A stretch of DNA of 64,000 nucleotides from positions 1-64,000 of the forward strand of contig FXYJ02000006.1 in the NCBI GenBank assembly GCA_900184925.1. The letters are read 5' to 3'. Made by a program: the position numbers and the translations under genes. The notes under the pieces were generated by a model. It had not been told where the DNA came from, did no database searches, and saw only the letters and a list, made by a program, of their open reading frames with translations. This document shows, in pieces, positions 36,843 through 46,797 of this stretch (positions are counted from its first letter, which is position 1; each line of letters opens with the position of its first letter). The DNA comes from Ruminococcaceae bacterium HV4-5-B5C. Lineage in GTDB: Bacteria > Bacillota > Clostridia > Oscillospirales > Acutalibacteraceae.

Positions 36843-39382
36843 AAGAAAATCCGAAAATCATAAGCGTAGACCTTGAGAAAGAGATCAAGAAGTCTTTTCT
36901 GGACTACTCGATGTCGGTCATTGTGCAGCGCGCGCTGCCGGATGTGCGCGACGGCCTGAAGCCGGTGCACCGCCGCATCCTCTACACGATGTTTGAAAAC
37001 GGCCTCTCCCCGGAGAAGGCTTACCGCAAGTGCGCCGACACCGTCGGCGCCGTACTCGGGCGCTACCATCCGCACGGCGACGCCTCCGTCTACGACGCGC
37101 TTGTGCGTCTGGCGCAGAATTTCTCGATGCGCTATCTGCTGGTCGACGGCCACGGCAACTTCGGTTCCGTCGACGGCGACCCGCCGGCTGCCTACCGTTA
37201 CACCGAAGCCCGCATGAGCAAGGTTGCCGTCGAGATGCTGCAGGATATCGACAAGGAAACCGTCGACTTCCAGCCGAACTACGACGACCGCCTCAAAGAG
37301 CCGGTCGTTCTGCCGAGCCATTTCCCGAATCTTCTCGTCAACGGCTCCACCGGTATTGCCGTCGGCATGGCGACGAATATTCCCCCGCACAACATGAGCG
37401 AGGTCATCGACGGCGTCTGCACGCTGATCGACAACCCCGAAGCGACGCTTGACGAGCTGATGCAGTCCATCAAGGGGCCGGACTTCCCGACCGGCGGCAT
37501 CATCATGGGCCGCAGCGGAATCCGCGCCGCCTACGCGACGGGCCGCGGCCGCATCGCCGTGCGCGCACGCGCCGAAATTGAAGAAGAGAAAAACGGCCGG
37601 TTCCACATCATCGTGACGGAGCTGCCGTATCAGGTGAACAAGGCAAGGCTCATTGAAAACATTGCCGACCTCGTGAAGGAAAAGCGCATCGAGGGCATCA
37701 CCAACGTGGAGGATCACTCCGACCGCGAGGGCATGCGCATCGTTATTTCCGTGCGCCGCGACGCCTCGCCGCAGATTGTTCTGAACCGTCTGTTCAGCTA
37801 CACGCAGATGCAGACGACGTTCGGCGTCAATATGCTTGCCATCGTGAACGGCGAACCGAAGACGCTGACGCTCCGGCAGATTCTCGAGGAATACGTAAAA
37901 TTCCAGGACGAGGTCGTGCGCCGCCGCACCGCGTTCGAGCTGAAAAAAGCGAAGGACCGCGCCCATATCCTCGAAGGGCTTAAGATTGCCGTCGACAATA
38001 TCGACGAGGTCGTGCGCATTATCCGCGCGTCGAAGTCGATCCCCGAAGCGAGGCAGCACCTCTCCGAACGGTTCGGCCTTGACGAGCCGCAGACGCAGGC
38101 CATCGTGCAGATGCCGCTCGGCCGCCTGACCGGCCTTGAGCGCGAAAAGCTCGAAGAGGAGCTTGCCGCCCTGCTCGTAAAGATCGCCGACTACGAAGAT
38201 ATCCTTGCAAACGAAAGCCGCGTTCTCGCCATCGTCCGGCAGGAGGCTGTCGCCGTGAAGGAAAAATTCGGCGACGACCGCCGCACCGAGATCGAAACGG
38301 TCAGCGGTGAAATGGACATCGAAGACCTGATCCCCGACGAGGAATGCATGCTGACCCTGACGGAGTTCGGCTATGTGAAACGCCAGAACCCAGACACCTA
38401 CCGCACCCAGCGCCGCGGCGGACGCGGCGTGAGCGGAATGACCCGCCGCGAGGAGGACGTCGCCTCCGAGATGTTCGTCATCGGAACGCACGACTATGTG
38501 ATGTTCTTTACAAATCTCGGCCGCGCCTATCGCCTGAAGTGCTATGAGGTGCCGGAAGGCTCCCGCACGGGCAAGGGCATCAACATCGCGAACCTCCTGC
38601 CCATCGCGCAGGATGAAAAAGTCACCTCGATGATCCGTGTGCCCCAGTTCGACGAAGAAAGTTACCTTGTGATGGTCACAAAACAGGGCATCATCAAGAG
38701 GACTTCGCTTTCGGCGTTCAGCAACGTGCGCAAAAACGGCGTCATCGCCGTGAGCCTCGACGAAAACGACGAGCTTTCGTGGGTGCGCCTGACCGACGGC
38801 GACAACAGACTTCTCGTCGCCACACACTACGGCATGGCGATCCGCTTCCATGAGAGCGATGTGCGTGCCATGGGCCGCACTGCCCGCGGCGTGAAAGCCA
38901 TCAAGCTGAAGGACGGCGACAGCGTCGTCGGCATGAGCGTTCTCCGTGAGGGCGGCCTTGTGCTCACCGTTTCCGAGACCGGCTTCGGCCGTCTCTCGCA
39001 GATTGAAGATTACCGCGAACAGAAGCGCGGCGGTCTCGGCATCCTCAATTACCGCGTGAAACAGTACGGCGACGTTGCCGCCATCAAGGTGGTCGATCCG
39101 GAGGACGATCTGATTCTGATTTCGTCCGACGGCGTTATCATCCGCATTCACGCCGACACCATCCGCATCTGCTCCCGTCCGTCAAAGGGCGTGCTGCTCA
39201 TGCGCGTGGCGGGCGAAACCCGCGTGGTAACGGTTGCCCGCACGGCACGCAGCGACGAAGAAGAAGCCGCGCAGCCTGAGGACGACGGCAGCGCCGACGA
39301 GGGCAGCCAGACCGACGAAGAAAAACAGCAGGAAACTCAGCAGCAGGAGACGGCCCCCGACGAGGAAACGCCGGAGGAGTAA
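36830..39382 (+). CDS. gyrA: DNA gyrase subunit A
   Basis: The 850-residue DNA-cleaving subunit has catalytic Tyr124 in [11 protein letters not shown] and the C-terminal GyrA box [10 protein letters not shown], which separates gyrase from topoisomerase IV. The quinolone region reads [17 protein letters not shown]: Ala85 stands where E. coli has Ser83, while Asp89 matches Asp87. The C-terminus is a long acidic Gln/Glu/Asp tail. It overlaps the preceding YcxB-family gene. Confidence 0.97.
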   Translation: MDEIEENPKIISVDLEKEIKKSFLDYSMSVIVQRALPDVRDGLKPVHRRILYTMFENGLSPEKAYRKCADTVGAVLGRYHPHGDASVYDALVRLAQNFSMRYLLVDGHGNFGSVDGDPPAAYRYTEARMSKVAVEMLQDIDKETVDFQPNYDDRLKEPVVLPSHFPNLLVNGSTGIAVGMATNIPPHNMSEVIDGVCTLIDNPEATLDELMQSIKGPDFPTGGIIMGRSGIRAAYATGRGRIAVRARAEIEEEKNGRFHIIVTELPYQVNKARLIENIADLVKEKRIEGITNVEDHSDREGMRIVISVRRDASPQIVLNRLFSYTQMQTTFGVNMLAIVNGEPKTLTLRQILEEYVKFQDEVVRRRTAFELKKAKDRAHILEGLKIAVDNIDEVVRIIRASKSIPEARQHLSERFGLDEPQTQAIVQMPLGRLTGLEREKLEEELAALLVKIADYEDILANESRVLAIVRQEAVAVKEKFGDDRRTEIETVSGEMDIEDLIPDEECMLTLTEFGYVKRQNPDTYRTQRRGGRGVSGMTRREEDVASEMFVIGTHDYVMFFTNLGRAYRLKCYEVPEGSRTGKGINIANLLPIAQDEKVTSMIRVPQFDEESYLVMVTKQGIIKRTSLSAFSNVRKNGVIAVSLDENDELSWVRLTDGDNRLLVATHYGMAIRFHESDVRAMGRTARGVKAIKLKDGDSVVGMSVLREGGLVLTVSETGFGRLSQIEDYREQKRGGLGILNYRVKQYGDVAAIKVVDPEDDLILISSDGVIIRIHADTIRICSRPSKGVLLMRVAGETRVVTVARTARSDEEEAAQPEDDGSADEGSQTDEEKQQETQQQETAPDEETPEE

Positions 39383-39395
39383 AGGGGTGCGAGCC

Positions 39396-40040
39396 ATGAA
39401 ACGGGCAGGTCTGATTTTTGCGGCCGCGCTCTGTGCGGTGCTCCTGTTTTCCGGTTGCGGAGACGCGGATATCCCGACCGCTTCCTCCAAAGCTTCGCAT
39501 GTCGTACTGCAGGATGATTCTTCTGCGCCGGTTTCTTCCGGCTCCGTATCTGCCGCAGCATCTTCCGCGGCGGATGCCCAGACCCCTGCGGGCCGGGGCA
39601 GCGGAAACGAGGGCGTTGTCAATCCTGTAAGTACAGATAATGAAGCATTCAACAATAAGTTTAAGAGTAACCCCATCGACGCGAAATATGCGGCAGAAAT
39701 GGATGATGCCGTGTCGACGGCGGATATCGTGAAGGTTTCGGACAAATATGCGGACGTCTGGAGCAAAGAGATCGACCACGCCTATGCGGAGCTGAAAAAA
39801 TCGCTTGCTTCCGACACCGGAAAGTGGAGTGAGGTCGAGTCCGGGCAGAAGGCATGGGAAGCCGGGAAAGACGCGGAGATTCAGAAAATCAATGCGCAGG
39901 CGCAGGCGGGCGGCGGAAGCATGGCACGCATTACGCAGGCCTCTCAGATAATGGAATATTACCGCAGCCGCGCCGCGGAGCTGTACCGCATCCTCTACGG
40001 AGTGGAGCCGAACTTCACCTATGCTTTTTCGGCAAACTGA
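39396..40040 (+). CDS. Lipoprotein with LprI-like domain
   Basis: The 214-residue protein has a signal peptide and lipobox LFSGC (Cys21), a low-complexity Ser/Ala linker (about 28-75) and a helical C-terminal domain. The pattern KYADVWSKEIDHAYAELKKS and GQKAWEAGKDAEIQ resembles DUF1311/LprI (lysozyme-inhibitor-like) domains, though the usual Cys pair is not obvious. ATG at 39396 is 13 bases after gyrA and gives the signal peptide. Assignment to LprI is tentative. Confidence 0.75.
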   Translation: MKRAGLIFAAALCAVLLFSGCGDADIPTASSKASHVVLQDDSSAPVSSGSVSAAASSAADAQTPAGRGSGNEGVVNPVSTDNEAFNNKFKSNPIDAKYAAEMDDAVSTADIVKVSDKYADVWSKEIDHAYAELKKSLASDTGKWSEVESGQKAWEAGKDAEIQKINAQAQAGGGSMARITQASQIMEYYRSRAAELYRILYGVEPNFTYAFSAN

Positions 40041-40159
40041 GTTTTCATCCGCACTGCGGCAAAGATGAAATCAGGCTTTTGGCGGGACAGCACAAATAGA
40101 TTCCCGAAAATCAACAGGCGGCAGTTTTTCCATCTTTCTGATGCTTATGAGGTGTTAGA

Positions 40160-40342
40160 ATGAAAGACAGCGCTTTGAAACAGACGATTTTATCGCTTCC
40201 TGGCGATGCGGCGGGGATACTTGTGATTGGAATCGGGACGGGAAGATACATTGCCGGCATCTGCTTCTGTACCGCAATTTCCATCCTGTCGGCAGTCATT
40301 CGCGACAGAAAGATAAAAGAAAAGCGGAATGTTTTCCACTGA
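40160..40342 (+). CDS. Possible 60-residue membrane peptide
   Basis: MKDSALKQTILSLPGDAAGI begins a frame with one or two hydrophobic stretches and a basic end. GAGGTG precedes the ATG. There is no recognisable family and the support is only coding potential and the ribosome site. Confidence 0.3.
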   Translation: MKDSALKQTILSLPGDAAGILVIGIGTGRYIAGICFCTAISILSAVIRDRKIKEKRNVFH

Positions 40343-40485
40343 AAAAGAAAAACCTGTTGAAAACCTGTGAGCGCCTGCGGCAGCCCAATTCTGAAAAGAA
40401 ATTCACGTGTTGCAAACAGTGTTTTCCACTGTTTGTAATGCTTTTGTGGAGAATTATTTTAACGAAAGGCGGATGCTCCGAACCG

Positions 40486-41031
40486 ATGGAACTGAAGGAA
40501 AAGACTCTGGAACAGAACTACATTTACCGGGGAAAGATCCTCGACTTTCATGTCGACCGCGCGGAACTGGAAAACGGACGCGCCGTAACGCGTGAATGCG
40601 TGGACCACTGCGGCGGCGTCTGCGTGGCGGCGCTGACGGAACGCAACGAGCTGTTCTTTGTGCGACAGTACCGCTACCCGTACCATGAGGTTGTGCTGGA
40701 GCTTCCGGCCGGAAAACTCGAGCAGGGCGAAGATCCGCTCGAGGGAGGAAAACGTGAGCTCCGGGAAGAAACCGGTGTCACCGGGAAAAATTATGCCGAC
40801 CTCGGCAGGCTTTACCCCTCCCCCGGTTACACGAACGAGATTATTTTTCTTTACGCGTGCCGGGTCAGCGAACACGGCGCGGACAACCTTGACGAGGGGG
40901 AATTTCTCGAGGCCGAGAAGATTCCGCTCGAAGATGCCGTGAAGATGGTGTTTGACGGCGGGATTCCGGACGCCAAGACGCAGGTTGCGGTGCTCAAGAT
41001 TGAACGGCTCGTGGAGGAGAAAAAGATTTAG
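40486..41031 (+). CDS. NUDIX hydrolase, ADP-ribose pyrophosphatase type
   Basis: The 181-residue enzyme hydrolyses nucleotide-sugar diphosphates such as ADP-ribose. The Nudix box is complete: GKLEQGEDPLEGGKRELREE followed by TGV, and GRLYPSPGYTNEIIFLY is the typical ADPRase substrate segment. ATG at 40486 is chosen because it gives the family N-terminus; the ribosome site is weak. A hairpin AAACAGTG/CACTGTTT lies upstream near 40,410-40,435. Element E4 follows the gene. Confidence 0.9.
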   Translation: MELKEKTLEQNYIYRGKILDFHVDRAELENGRAVTRECVDHCGGVCVAALTERNELFFVRQYRYPYHEVVLELPAGKLEQGEDPLEGGKRELREETGVTGKNYADLGRLYPSPGYTNEIIFLYACRVSEHGADNLDEGEFLEAEKIPLEDAVKMVFDGGIPDAKTQVAVLKIERLVEEKKI

Positions 41032-41099
41032 CGATTTCGGAGAAATCCGGAGTTTCTGTTTGTGTTGCGTTAACCTAGGCTGATTGCCCCAGTAACCGG

Positions 41100-41675
41100 A
41101 AAGCTTTTTGTTTTGGTTCTAACTCAGGCCGCGCAGGGTACGACATCTTTCGAGTGCTGTGCGTGTGACTTCTGCCTCAGATGATTTATTCTTTTTGTTT
41201 TCAGTTTGCGCTTCGGCCGCGCAGGCCCGTCCTTTCGATCTTGACCGAAAGGACGCAAAAGTCGCACAGGGGGGCTGAGCCTGCATGCACGAGCCCTTTG
41301 AGGAGTCCCGGTGCGAAGAATAAACGATAGCCTATATCCGGGTTGAAGTCGTGGTCGCCGTAGGCGCGTAAGGTGTTGCACACCCGCGCCCCCTGCACCC
41401 CTGGCATCCGTCATCTGTCTGTTACCGATTCATTGGCTCTATGGTCTTCCTTGTTACGGTCAAAATTTTTACCTTATTGCCTCTGGGACAATCAGGTTGC
41501 TATTTGGAAGGTCCATGAAAACCGGGGTGCCAATCGATCGCTGAGAGGGTGATGGGGAGTCCCGGGGGTCGTAGGGGGAACGAAATGGGAACGTTCCCGA
41601 CAGCAGTCTGTTCGTTCCCCCTACACGCTTTGCGCAGCTTTCGCGTCCGAAAGATGCATGCCGTAACTCCAAAAA
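41100..41675 (+). repeat. Modular hairpin element E4
   Basis: The gap after the NUDIX gene has a degenerate first block A and one full unit. Block A hairpin GTCCTTTCG/CGAAAGGAC spans 41229-41254. The cargo differs from the other copies on its left side (41270-41384) but rejoins the common GCGCCCCCTGCACCCCTGGC. Block B stem GTAGGGGGAACGAA (41571-41584)/TTCGTTCCCCCTAC (41611-41624) differs from E3 by paired changes. The final hairpin carries one mismatch. Confidence 0.87.
41270..41384 (-). pseudogene. Fragment resembling a DGR variable-region C-terminus
   Basis: On the minus strand the frame reads LRAYGDHDFNPDIGYRLFF, then APGLLKGLVHAG. The IGYRL ending and a run of NNC codons (TAC, GAC, CAC, GAC, TTC, AAC) resemble the formylglycine-generating-enzyme-like variable ends of DGR target proteins. 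No start, body or reverse transcriptase is present. Element E1 holds a related tail, LVPAGSA, near 15,150. Tentative. Confidence 0.3.
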
Positions 41676-41682
41676 TGCAGTC

Positions 41683-41719
41683 ATAAAAATAAGCCAAACC
41701 GGAATACGGTTTGGCTTAT
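41683..41719 (-). terminator. Terminator after the DUF1015 gene
   Basis: Perfect stem ATAAGCCAAACCG/CGGTTTGGCTTAT around 5 bases, followed on the minus strand by five T residues. Confidence 0.85.
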
Positions 41720-41737
41720 CTGGCGAAAGGGGCGGGA

Positions 41738-43015
41738 TTACTCTTTCCCGCCGAGCTGATTCATCACGAGGCCGGTGATCAGCTTCGGGTAGAAATACGT
41801 GGATTTCTGCGGCATCTTCTCCCCCGCGGCGGCAACGTCGCGGATTTCGGTGACGCGGGTCGGGTTGAGAATGAACGCGCACTGGCTCTCCCCGTTTTTC
41901 ACCGAAGCGACGGCTTCCCCGAACGAGCGGGTATAGGTGAGGTTGACCTGCCTGGCCATATTCTCCTTATCAATACCGAGGTATTTTTCAAGGATCAGGC
42001 TGTGCAGTACGGAGACGTCGAGATTGCGGTATGCCTCGCTCTGGTTCGGGAGAATCTCGTCCATGGCGGCGGCGTCTTTCAGCGTGAGAAGCGTCCATCC
42101 CTCGCCGCCGCAGTAGAACGCAAACGCCTTTTTCCCCTGGCGGTAAAGGTCGGAAAGTTTTGCTTCAATGGTTCCGGTGTCCTGTTCGGCGGTGACTTCA
42201 AACTTTTCCGCGCAGGCCGCGAGCAGCTTTTCGGCATTGAAATCCGTAAGGCCGCGCACGAGGCGGTGCGTCGGAAATACGACAAGCCCGTCGTGCTCCA
42301 TGTCTACAAGCATCATCATAACGTAATCTTCGCCGCCCGTGGCCGTGCCCTGTTCCCGGCAGCGGTTGCGGTAGTTGAGGGCGGTCTCGTAGCGGTGGTG
42401 GCCGTCCGCAATATACAGCTTGCGGTTCTCAAAATCCGCGCCGATGGCCTTGATGACCTCGGGGTCGTTCACGATCCACATGCGGTGCGTCACGGCGCCG
42501 TCGGAGAACTCATAGCGGGGCTTCCCGGAGGAAAGCGCGTCGAGGCGCGCCCCGGTCGTGTGGGCTTCGTCCATGTAGAGCGAGTAAATCTGGCTGAAAT
42601 TGCAGCCCGTGGCCTCCATCAGGCGGAAGCGGTCTTCTTTCGCTTTGGAGAGGGTCTCTTCATGCGGCAGGATGATCCCCTTCGAGAATTCCTCGAGCCT
42701 GACGAGGCAGATGAAGCCCTTCACTTTTCTGCGTACGCCGTAAGCCTCGAATTCCTCTTCATAGATGTAGAGGCCGGGGTCGGTGTCGCGGCGAAGGATG
42801 CCGTCCGCAAGCCAGGATTTCAGCGTTTCGCCCGCTTCGGCGTAGGGGTCTTCGCCCTTCGGCAGCTCGAGCCGGATGACGTTGTGAGGGTTCTCGCTCA
42901 GGAATGCGAGGCGCTCCTCCTCGCTGATGATGTCGTAGGGGGGGCAGGTCAGCGCAGCGATTTCTCCCGCCTTTGCCGTGTAACGCAAAGCGCGGAACGG
43001 TTTGATTTCCGCCAT
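41738..43015 (-). CDS. DUF1015 family protein
   Basis: The 425-residue protein matches DUF1015: an N-terminal MAEIKPFRALRY and CPPYDIISEEERL, the central FSQIYSLYMDE, and YIADGHHRYETALNYR, whose GHHRYE motif resembles ParB/sulfiredoxin-like nucleotide-binding cores. Biochemical role is not established to my knowledge; homologues often neighbour serine or phosphoglycerate metabolism genes, which is not the case here. ATG at 43015 has GGTGG upstream. It is monocistronic with a strong terminator. Confidence 0.88.
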   Translation of the reverse strand: MAEIKPFRALRYTAKAGEIAALTCPPYDIISEEERLAFLSENPHNVIRLELPKGEDPYAEAGETLKSWLADGILRRDTDPGLYIYEEEFEAYGVRRKVKGFICLVRLEEFSKGIILPHEETLSKAKEDRFRLMEATGCNFSQIYSLYMDEAHTTGARLDALSSGKPRYEFSDGAVTHRMWIVNDPEVIKAIGADFENRKLYIADGHHRYETALNYRNRCREQGTATGGEDYVMMMLVDMEHDGLVVFPTHRLVRGLTDFNAEKLLAACAEKFEVTAEQDTGTIEAKLSDLYRQGKKAFAFYCGGEGWTLLTLKDAAAMDEILPNQSEAYRNLDVSVLHSLILEKYLGIDKENMARQVNLTYTRSFGEAVASVKNGESQCAFILNPTRVTEIRDVAAAGEKMPQKSTYFYPKLITGLVMNQLGGKE

Positions 43016-43419
43016 AAATGTTCCACCGTTTCTCCGCGCGCTGTTTCTCTGCGGCGCCCGCTCCGCGCGGAAAGCGGCGGCCGTTGGTTTCTGTTTCTGC
43101 AATTATTATACCGCGCGGCGGCGCCCGGGGCAACCGGGCGGGAAGAAATCCCGCGCCGGAAACCTGCGTTTTGAAACCGGGGCGGCGCGGGCCGGCGGGA
43201 AAACCGTTTTTTGGGGGCGGGTTTGCCTCAGAAAATTCGGATTTCCCGCATTGGAGCCGAGTTTTTCGCCTTCTGCCGGCAGAAATGCTGAATTTCGCAT
43301 CTTTTTTCGCCGAATGATAAAACTCTTAGCAATAGTTCAAGAAATGTTTACACTTTGAGTGTTCTGTATTGTTAAAATAGATAGGTAATGCGAGTGACTA
43401 CTCAGGAGGGATGATTGCA
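43016..43419. other. Intergenic region before the ABC operon
   Basis: This gap holds divergent promoters for the DUF1015 gene and the ABC operon. TTGAGT, 17 bases, TAGATA near 43,356-43,384 is a weak candidate for the operon. I see nothing else. Confidence 0.4.
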
Positions 43420-44406
43420 ATGATTGAGGTGAAAAACCTCTCGAAGCGCTACGGGGAAAACATGGCTCTGAACCGCGTGAGTTTTTCCGTGGGGGAGAAC
43501 ACCGTGGTGGGGTTCCTCGGCCCGAACGGCGCCGGAAAATCCACCACCATGAATATCGTGACCGGGTATATCTCCGCGAGCGGGGGTTCCGTGACGGTAG
43601 GCGGCTACAATACGCTGGACAACCCCAACGAGGCGAAGAAACTGATCGGCTATATGCCTGAAATTCCGCCCCTTTACGTCGACATGACGGTAAAGGAACT
43701 GCTGAATTTCGAGTATGAGCTGAAAAAGGTGACCCTGCCCCGCGAAAAGCACATTAAGGAAATCTGCGCGCTCGTGCGCATCACCGAAGTTTACGACAGG
43801 CTGATCGCCAATCTGTCGAAAGGCTACCGTCAGCGTGTCGGCCTTGCCCAGGCGCTCATCGGCAACCCTCCTGTGCTGATTTTGGACGAGCCGACCGTCG
43901 GTCTTGACCCGAAACAGATCATCGAGGTGCGCAACCTCATCAAAAACCTCGGCAAAAACCACACGGTGATTCTCAGCTCCCACATCCTGCCCGAAGTGCA
44001 GGCGGTGGCGGACCGCATCATCATCGTCAACCGCGGCAAAATTGTCGCCGACGGAACTCCGTTCGAACTGGAGCACGGGACTCAGGGCGGCGAGCAGAAG
44101 CTCACGGTGCGCATGGAAGGAACTCCCTCCGAAGTCGTACAGGCCGCGAATTCCATCCACGGCGTGCTGGCCGTGCATGATTTCGGCCAGAAGGAGCCGG
44201 GCGTCCATGAATATGAGCTTGACGCACGCGCGTCCGCCGATATCCGCCGTCCGCTTTTCAGCATCGCCGCAAAACGCAACTGGCCGATCCTCTCGATGGA
44301 GAGCAGCGAGCTTTCCCTCGAGGATGTGTTCCTGCGCCTGACCGGTTCCACCTACCTGAGCGATAACGCCGACCGCAAATTCGGAAAGGACGGCGATAAA
44401 AAATGA
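43420..44406 (+). CDS. ABC transporter ATP-binding protein, GldA-like
   Basis: The 328-residue ATPase has Walker A GFLGPNGAGKST, Q-loop GYMPEIPPL, signature LSKGYRQRVGLAQAL, Walker B VLILDEPTVGLD and a C-terminal extension of about 100 residues typical of GldA/NatA-type ABC-2 exporters. ATG at 43420 is chosen because GGAGG is 10 bases upstream; ATG at 43411 is too close. It overlaps the permease gene (ATGA). Confidence 0.93.
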   Translation: MIEVKNLSKRYGENMALNRVSFSVGENTVVGFLGPNGAGKSTTMNIVTGYISASGGSVTVGGYNTLDNPNEAKKLIGYMPEIPPLYVDMTVKELLNFEYELKKVTLPREKHIKEICALVRITEVYDRLIANLSKGYRQRVGLAQALIGNPPVLILDEPTVGLDPKQIIEVRNLIKNLGKNHTVILSSHILPEVQAVADRIIIVNRGKIVADGTPFELEHGTQGGEQKLTVRMEGTPSEVVQAANSIHGVLAVHDFGQKEPGVHEYELDARASADIRRPLFSIAAKRNWPILSMESSELSLEDVFLRLTGSTYLSDNADRKFGKDGDKK

Positions 44407-45110
44407 CTGCCATCATGAAAAAAGAGCTGAAGTCTTATTTCGTCTCGCCCATCGGGTACGTTTTCATGGGCGTGATGCTCCTGCTGTTCGGAATTTTCTA
44501 CGTGCAGGTGCTTTCCATGCAGTCTTCGGACTATATTCCCATGGTTTACAGCACGATTTTCGTCTGGATCATGATGATCCTGCTGCCGATCATTACGATG
44601 CGCATCTTCAGTGAAGAGATCCGCAACAAGACCGACCAGGGCCTGCTGACCGCACCCGTGAGCGTGCTTTCCATCGTGTTCGGGAAATTTCTCGCGGCGT
44701 TTCTGATGTTCGCCATTTCTCTGACGGCGAGCCTCATTCCCTCCGTCATCATCTCGTTTATGGGTTCGCCGGACTGGCCGCGCATCCTGTGCACGTTCCT
44801 CGGTTCGCTTATCTGCGGCGCGGCGTTTATCTCCATCGGCGTTTTCATCTCTTCGCTGACGCAGAGCCAGATGGTCGCCGCCATCGCGACGTTCGGCGTC
44901 TCAATGCTGATGCTGCTGACGGGCAGCCTGTCGAGCTCGGTGAACAACACCACCCTGCAGAACGTGATGAACTGGTTCTCGTTCAATTCCCGGTACCAGC
45001 CGTTCACCAACGGAGTGTTCAACATTTCGAGCATGGTTTTCTTTTTGAGCGTGATTGCGGTTTTCGTCTTTCTGACCGCCCGCAAGCTCGAAAGCAAAAG
45101 ATGGAGCTAA
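44403..45110 (+). CDS. ABC-2 permease, GldF-like
   Basis: The 235-residue protein has six hydrophobic segments and the start MKKELKSYFVSPIGYVF, characteristic of GldF/NosY-type ABC-2 permeases. It pairs with the ATPase upstream, sharing an ATGA overlap, and with the substrate-domain genes downstream. Substrate unknown. Confidence 0.92.
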   Translation: MTAIMKKELKSYFVSPIGYVFMGVMLLLFGIFYVQVLSMQSSDYIPMVYSTIFVWIMMILLPIITMRIFSEEIRNKTDQGLLTAPVSVLSIVFGKFLAAFLMFAISLTASLIPSVIISFMGSPDWPRILCTFLGSLICGAAFISIGVFISSLTQSQMVAAIATFGVSMLMLLTGSLSSSVNNTTLQNVMNWFSFNSRYQPFTNGVFNISSMVFFLSVIAVFVFLTARKLESKRWS

Positions 45111-45125
45111 GGGGGTAAACGAAGA

Positions 45126-46796
45126 ATGAATCAGGAAAAAGATCCGCAGACCGCAGCGGAAGAAGAAAAGGTCTCAGCGGAAGACACGAAGCCTGAGGAA
45201 GAAAAAGCCGGGGCGGAAGAGGCTGAAGAGCAAAAACCCGAAGAGGCGTCTTCCGAAGAGCCCGAAAAAGCCGAAAGCTCCCCGGACCGGAAGAAAAAAG
45301 GGAAAAAGGACGGCCCGTCGTTTTTCCAGAGTGAAAAATTCAAACACGGAAGCACCGCCACGGCCTTCACGGCGATCTTTATCGTCGCCGTCGTGCTGGT
45401 GAACGTTTTCGTCGGTATCCTGAGCGATAAATTTCCGTCCATTAACTTCGACGTGACCAAGGCGGGCAACAACACGCTTTCCTCCGACGCGGTTACGATG
45501 GTGGGCAAGGTCAAAAACAAAGTTGAAATCACCATCTGCGCCACCAAGGAAGCATGCGAATCCAACAGTGTTGCGAGCAACAGCGGCAGCGCTGTCGACT
45601 ACGCGCAGGTAAGCCGCCTGTTCTCCGAAGCGGCGGAGCGCAACTCCAACATTACGCTCAGCTATGTGGACCTCGACAAACAGCCGACGTTCGCGGCAGA
45701 GTATAAAGCGGACAGCATCACGGCGGGCGACGTCATCGTAAAGAGCGACAAGCGCCACCGCGTGCTTACTTCAAGCGACCTGTTCACCACGAGCTACAGC
45801 AATGACGGCTCGACTCAGACCACGTCGAACGTGGACTCCTCGCTGGCCTCGGCGCTTAACTCCGTCACCTCCGACACGATGCCCATCGCGGCGTTCGACA
45901 CGGGTCACAGCGAGCAGATGGCGACGGACGGGTACCAGCATCTGCTGCAGAACAACAGCTTTGAAACAAAGACCTTCAATCTTCTGACGGACAAGATCCC
46001 CGACAACACCCAGCTTCTTGTGCTCGGGTGCCCGACGGCAGACCTGACCGACGACGAAGTTACGAAGGTTGATGCGTTCCTTTCGAGCAAAACGGCCAAA
46101 ACGGACCGTACCCTGCTTGTCACCACGGCGGCCGGCGCAGGCAAACTGGATAAACTGGCCTCCTACCTCAACGAGTGGGGACTTTCCGTCGACACAAGCT
46201 CGGTAATTGAAGAAACCGACTCGCAGAAGTATGTTCAGAGCCCGCTGAATATTTACGCGGACGTTCAGTCCACGCTTACCCTCGGCGGCAGCACGCAGAA
46301 TTACGCGGGCATTGTGGCGCCCGGTACCGCTCCGGTTTCCATCAAGGCGGAAAGCGTCGGGAACAAGAGCACCTTCGCGCTCATTAAGTCCAGTGCAAAT
46401 TCCGTTTCACTGAAAGCCTCGGGCAACACCACCTCCGCCTCCAACCCAGCCGCGCAGACGGTGGCCGCCCTTTCGCAGGTGGCAACGACCGTGGACGGCA
46501 AGAATGTGCATGCGAACGTCATTCTCTCCGGCTCCACCCAGATGTTCGACAGCAATCTGCTTTCGACCACCGTGGTCGGGAATATGTCATATGTTGCCGA
46601 CCTCTCCCGCTACGCAACGGGAACCAACACCACCGCGTCGCAGATTTCCACGACGTCAAGGCAGCTTTACGCACCGGACATTTCCGTCACGGGCCAGACC
46701 ATCAATCTGCTCGGGTACGGCGTTTTCACCATTCTGATTCCGCTGATCGTCATGATTGCGGGCATCATCGTCTACCGCAAGAGGAGGGCGCTGTAA
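45126..46796 (+). CDS. GldG-like ABC-associated membrane protein
   Basis: The 556-residue protein has an acidic Glu-rich cytoplasmic N-terminus (about 1-72), a membrane helix (about 77-98), a large extracytoplasmic domain, and a C-terminal helix (about 532-552) before KRRAL. The body carries SDKFPSINFDVTKAGNNTLS and PIAAFDTGHSEQMATDGY, matching GldG/ABC_transp_aux proteins. In Bacteroidetes GldAFG supports gliding; in Clostridia the role is unknown, perhaps envelope-related. Confidence 0.88.
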   Translation: MNQEKDPQTAAEEEKVSAEDTKPEEEKAGAEEAEEQKPEEASSEEPEKAESSPDRKKKGKKDGPSFFQSEKFKHGSTATAFTAIFIVAVVLVNVFVGILSDKFPSINFDVTKAGNNTLSSDAVTMVGKVKNKVEITICATKEACESNSVASNSGSAVDYAQVSRLFSEAAERNSNITLSYVDLDKQPTFAAEYKADSITAGDVIVKSDKRHRVLTSSDLFTTSYSNDGSTQTTSNVDSSLASALNSVTSDTMPIAAFDTGHSEQMATDGYQHLLQNNSFETKTFNLLTDKIPDNTQLLVLGCPTADLTDDEVTKVDAFLSSKTAKTDRTLLVTTAAGAGKLDKLASYLNEWGLSVDTSSVIEETDSQKYVQSPLNIYADVQSTLTLGGSTQNYAGIVAPGTAPVSIKAESVGNKSTFALIKSSANSVSLKASGNTTSASNPAAQTVAALSQVATTVDGKNVHANVILSGSTQMFDSNLLSTTVVGNMSYVADLSRYATGTNTTASQISTTSRQLYAPDISVTGQTINLLGYGVFTILIPLIVMIAGIIVYRKRRAL

Positions 46797-46797
46797 C

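Noticed and set aside
36677..39151. An 824-codon open frame antisense to gyrA
   Set aside because: It is the mirror of a GC-rich, codon-biased gene; the plus-strand product is unmistakably GyrA and the antisense product has no recognisable motif.
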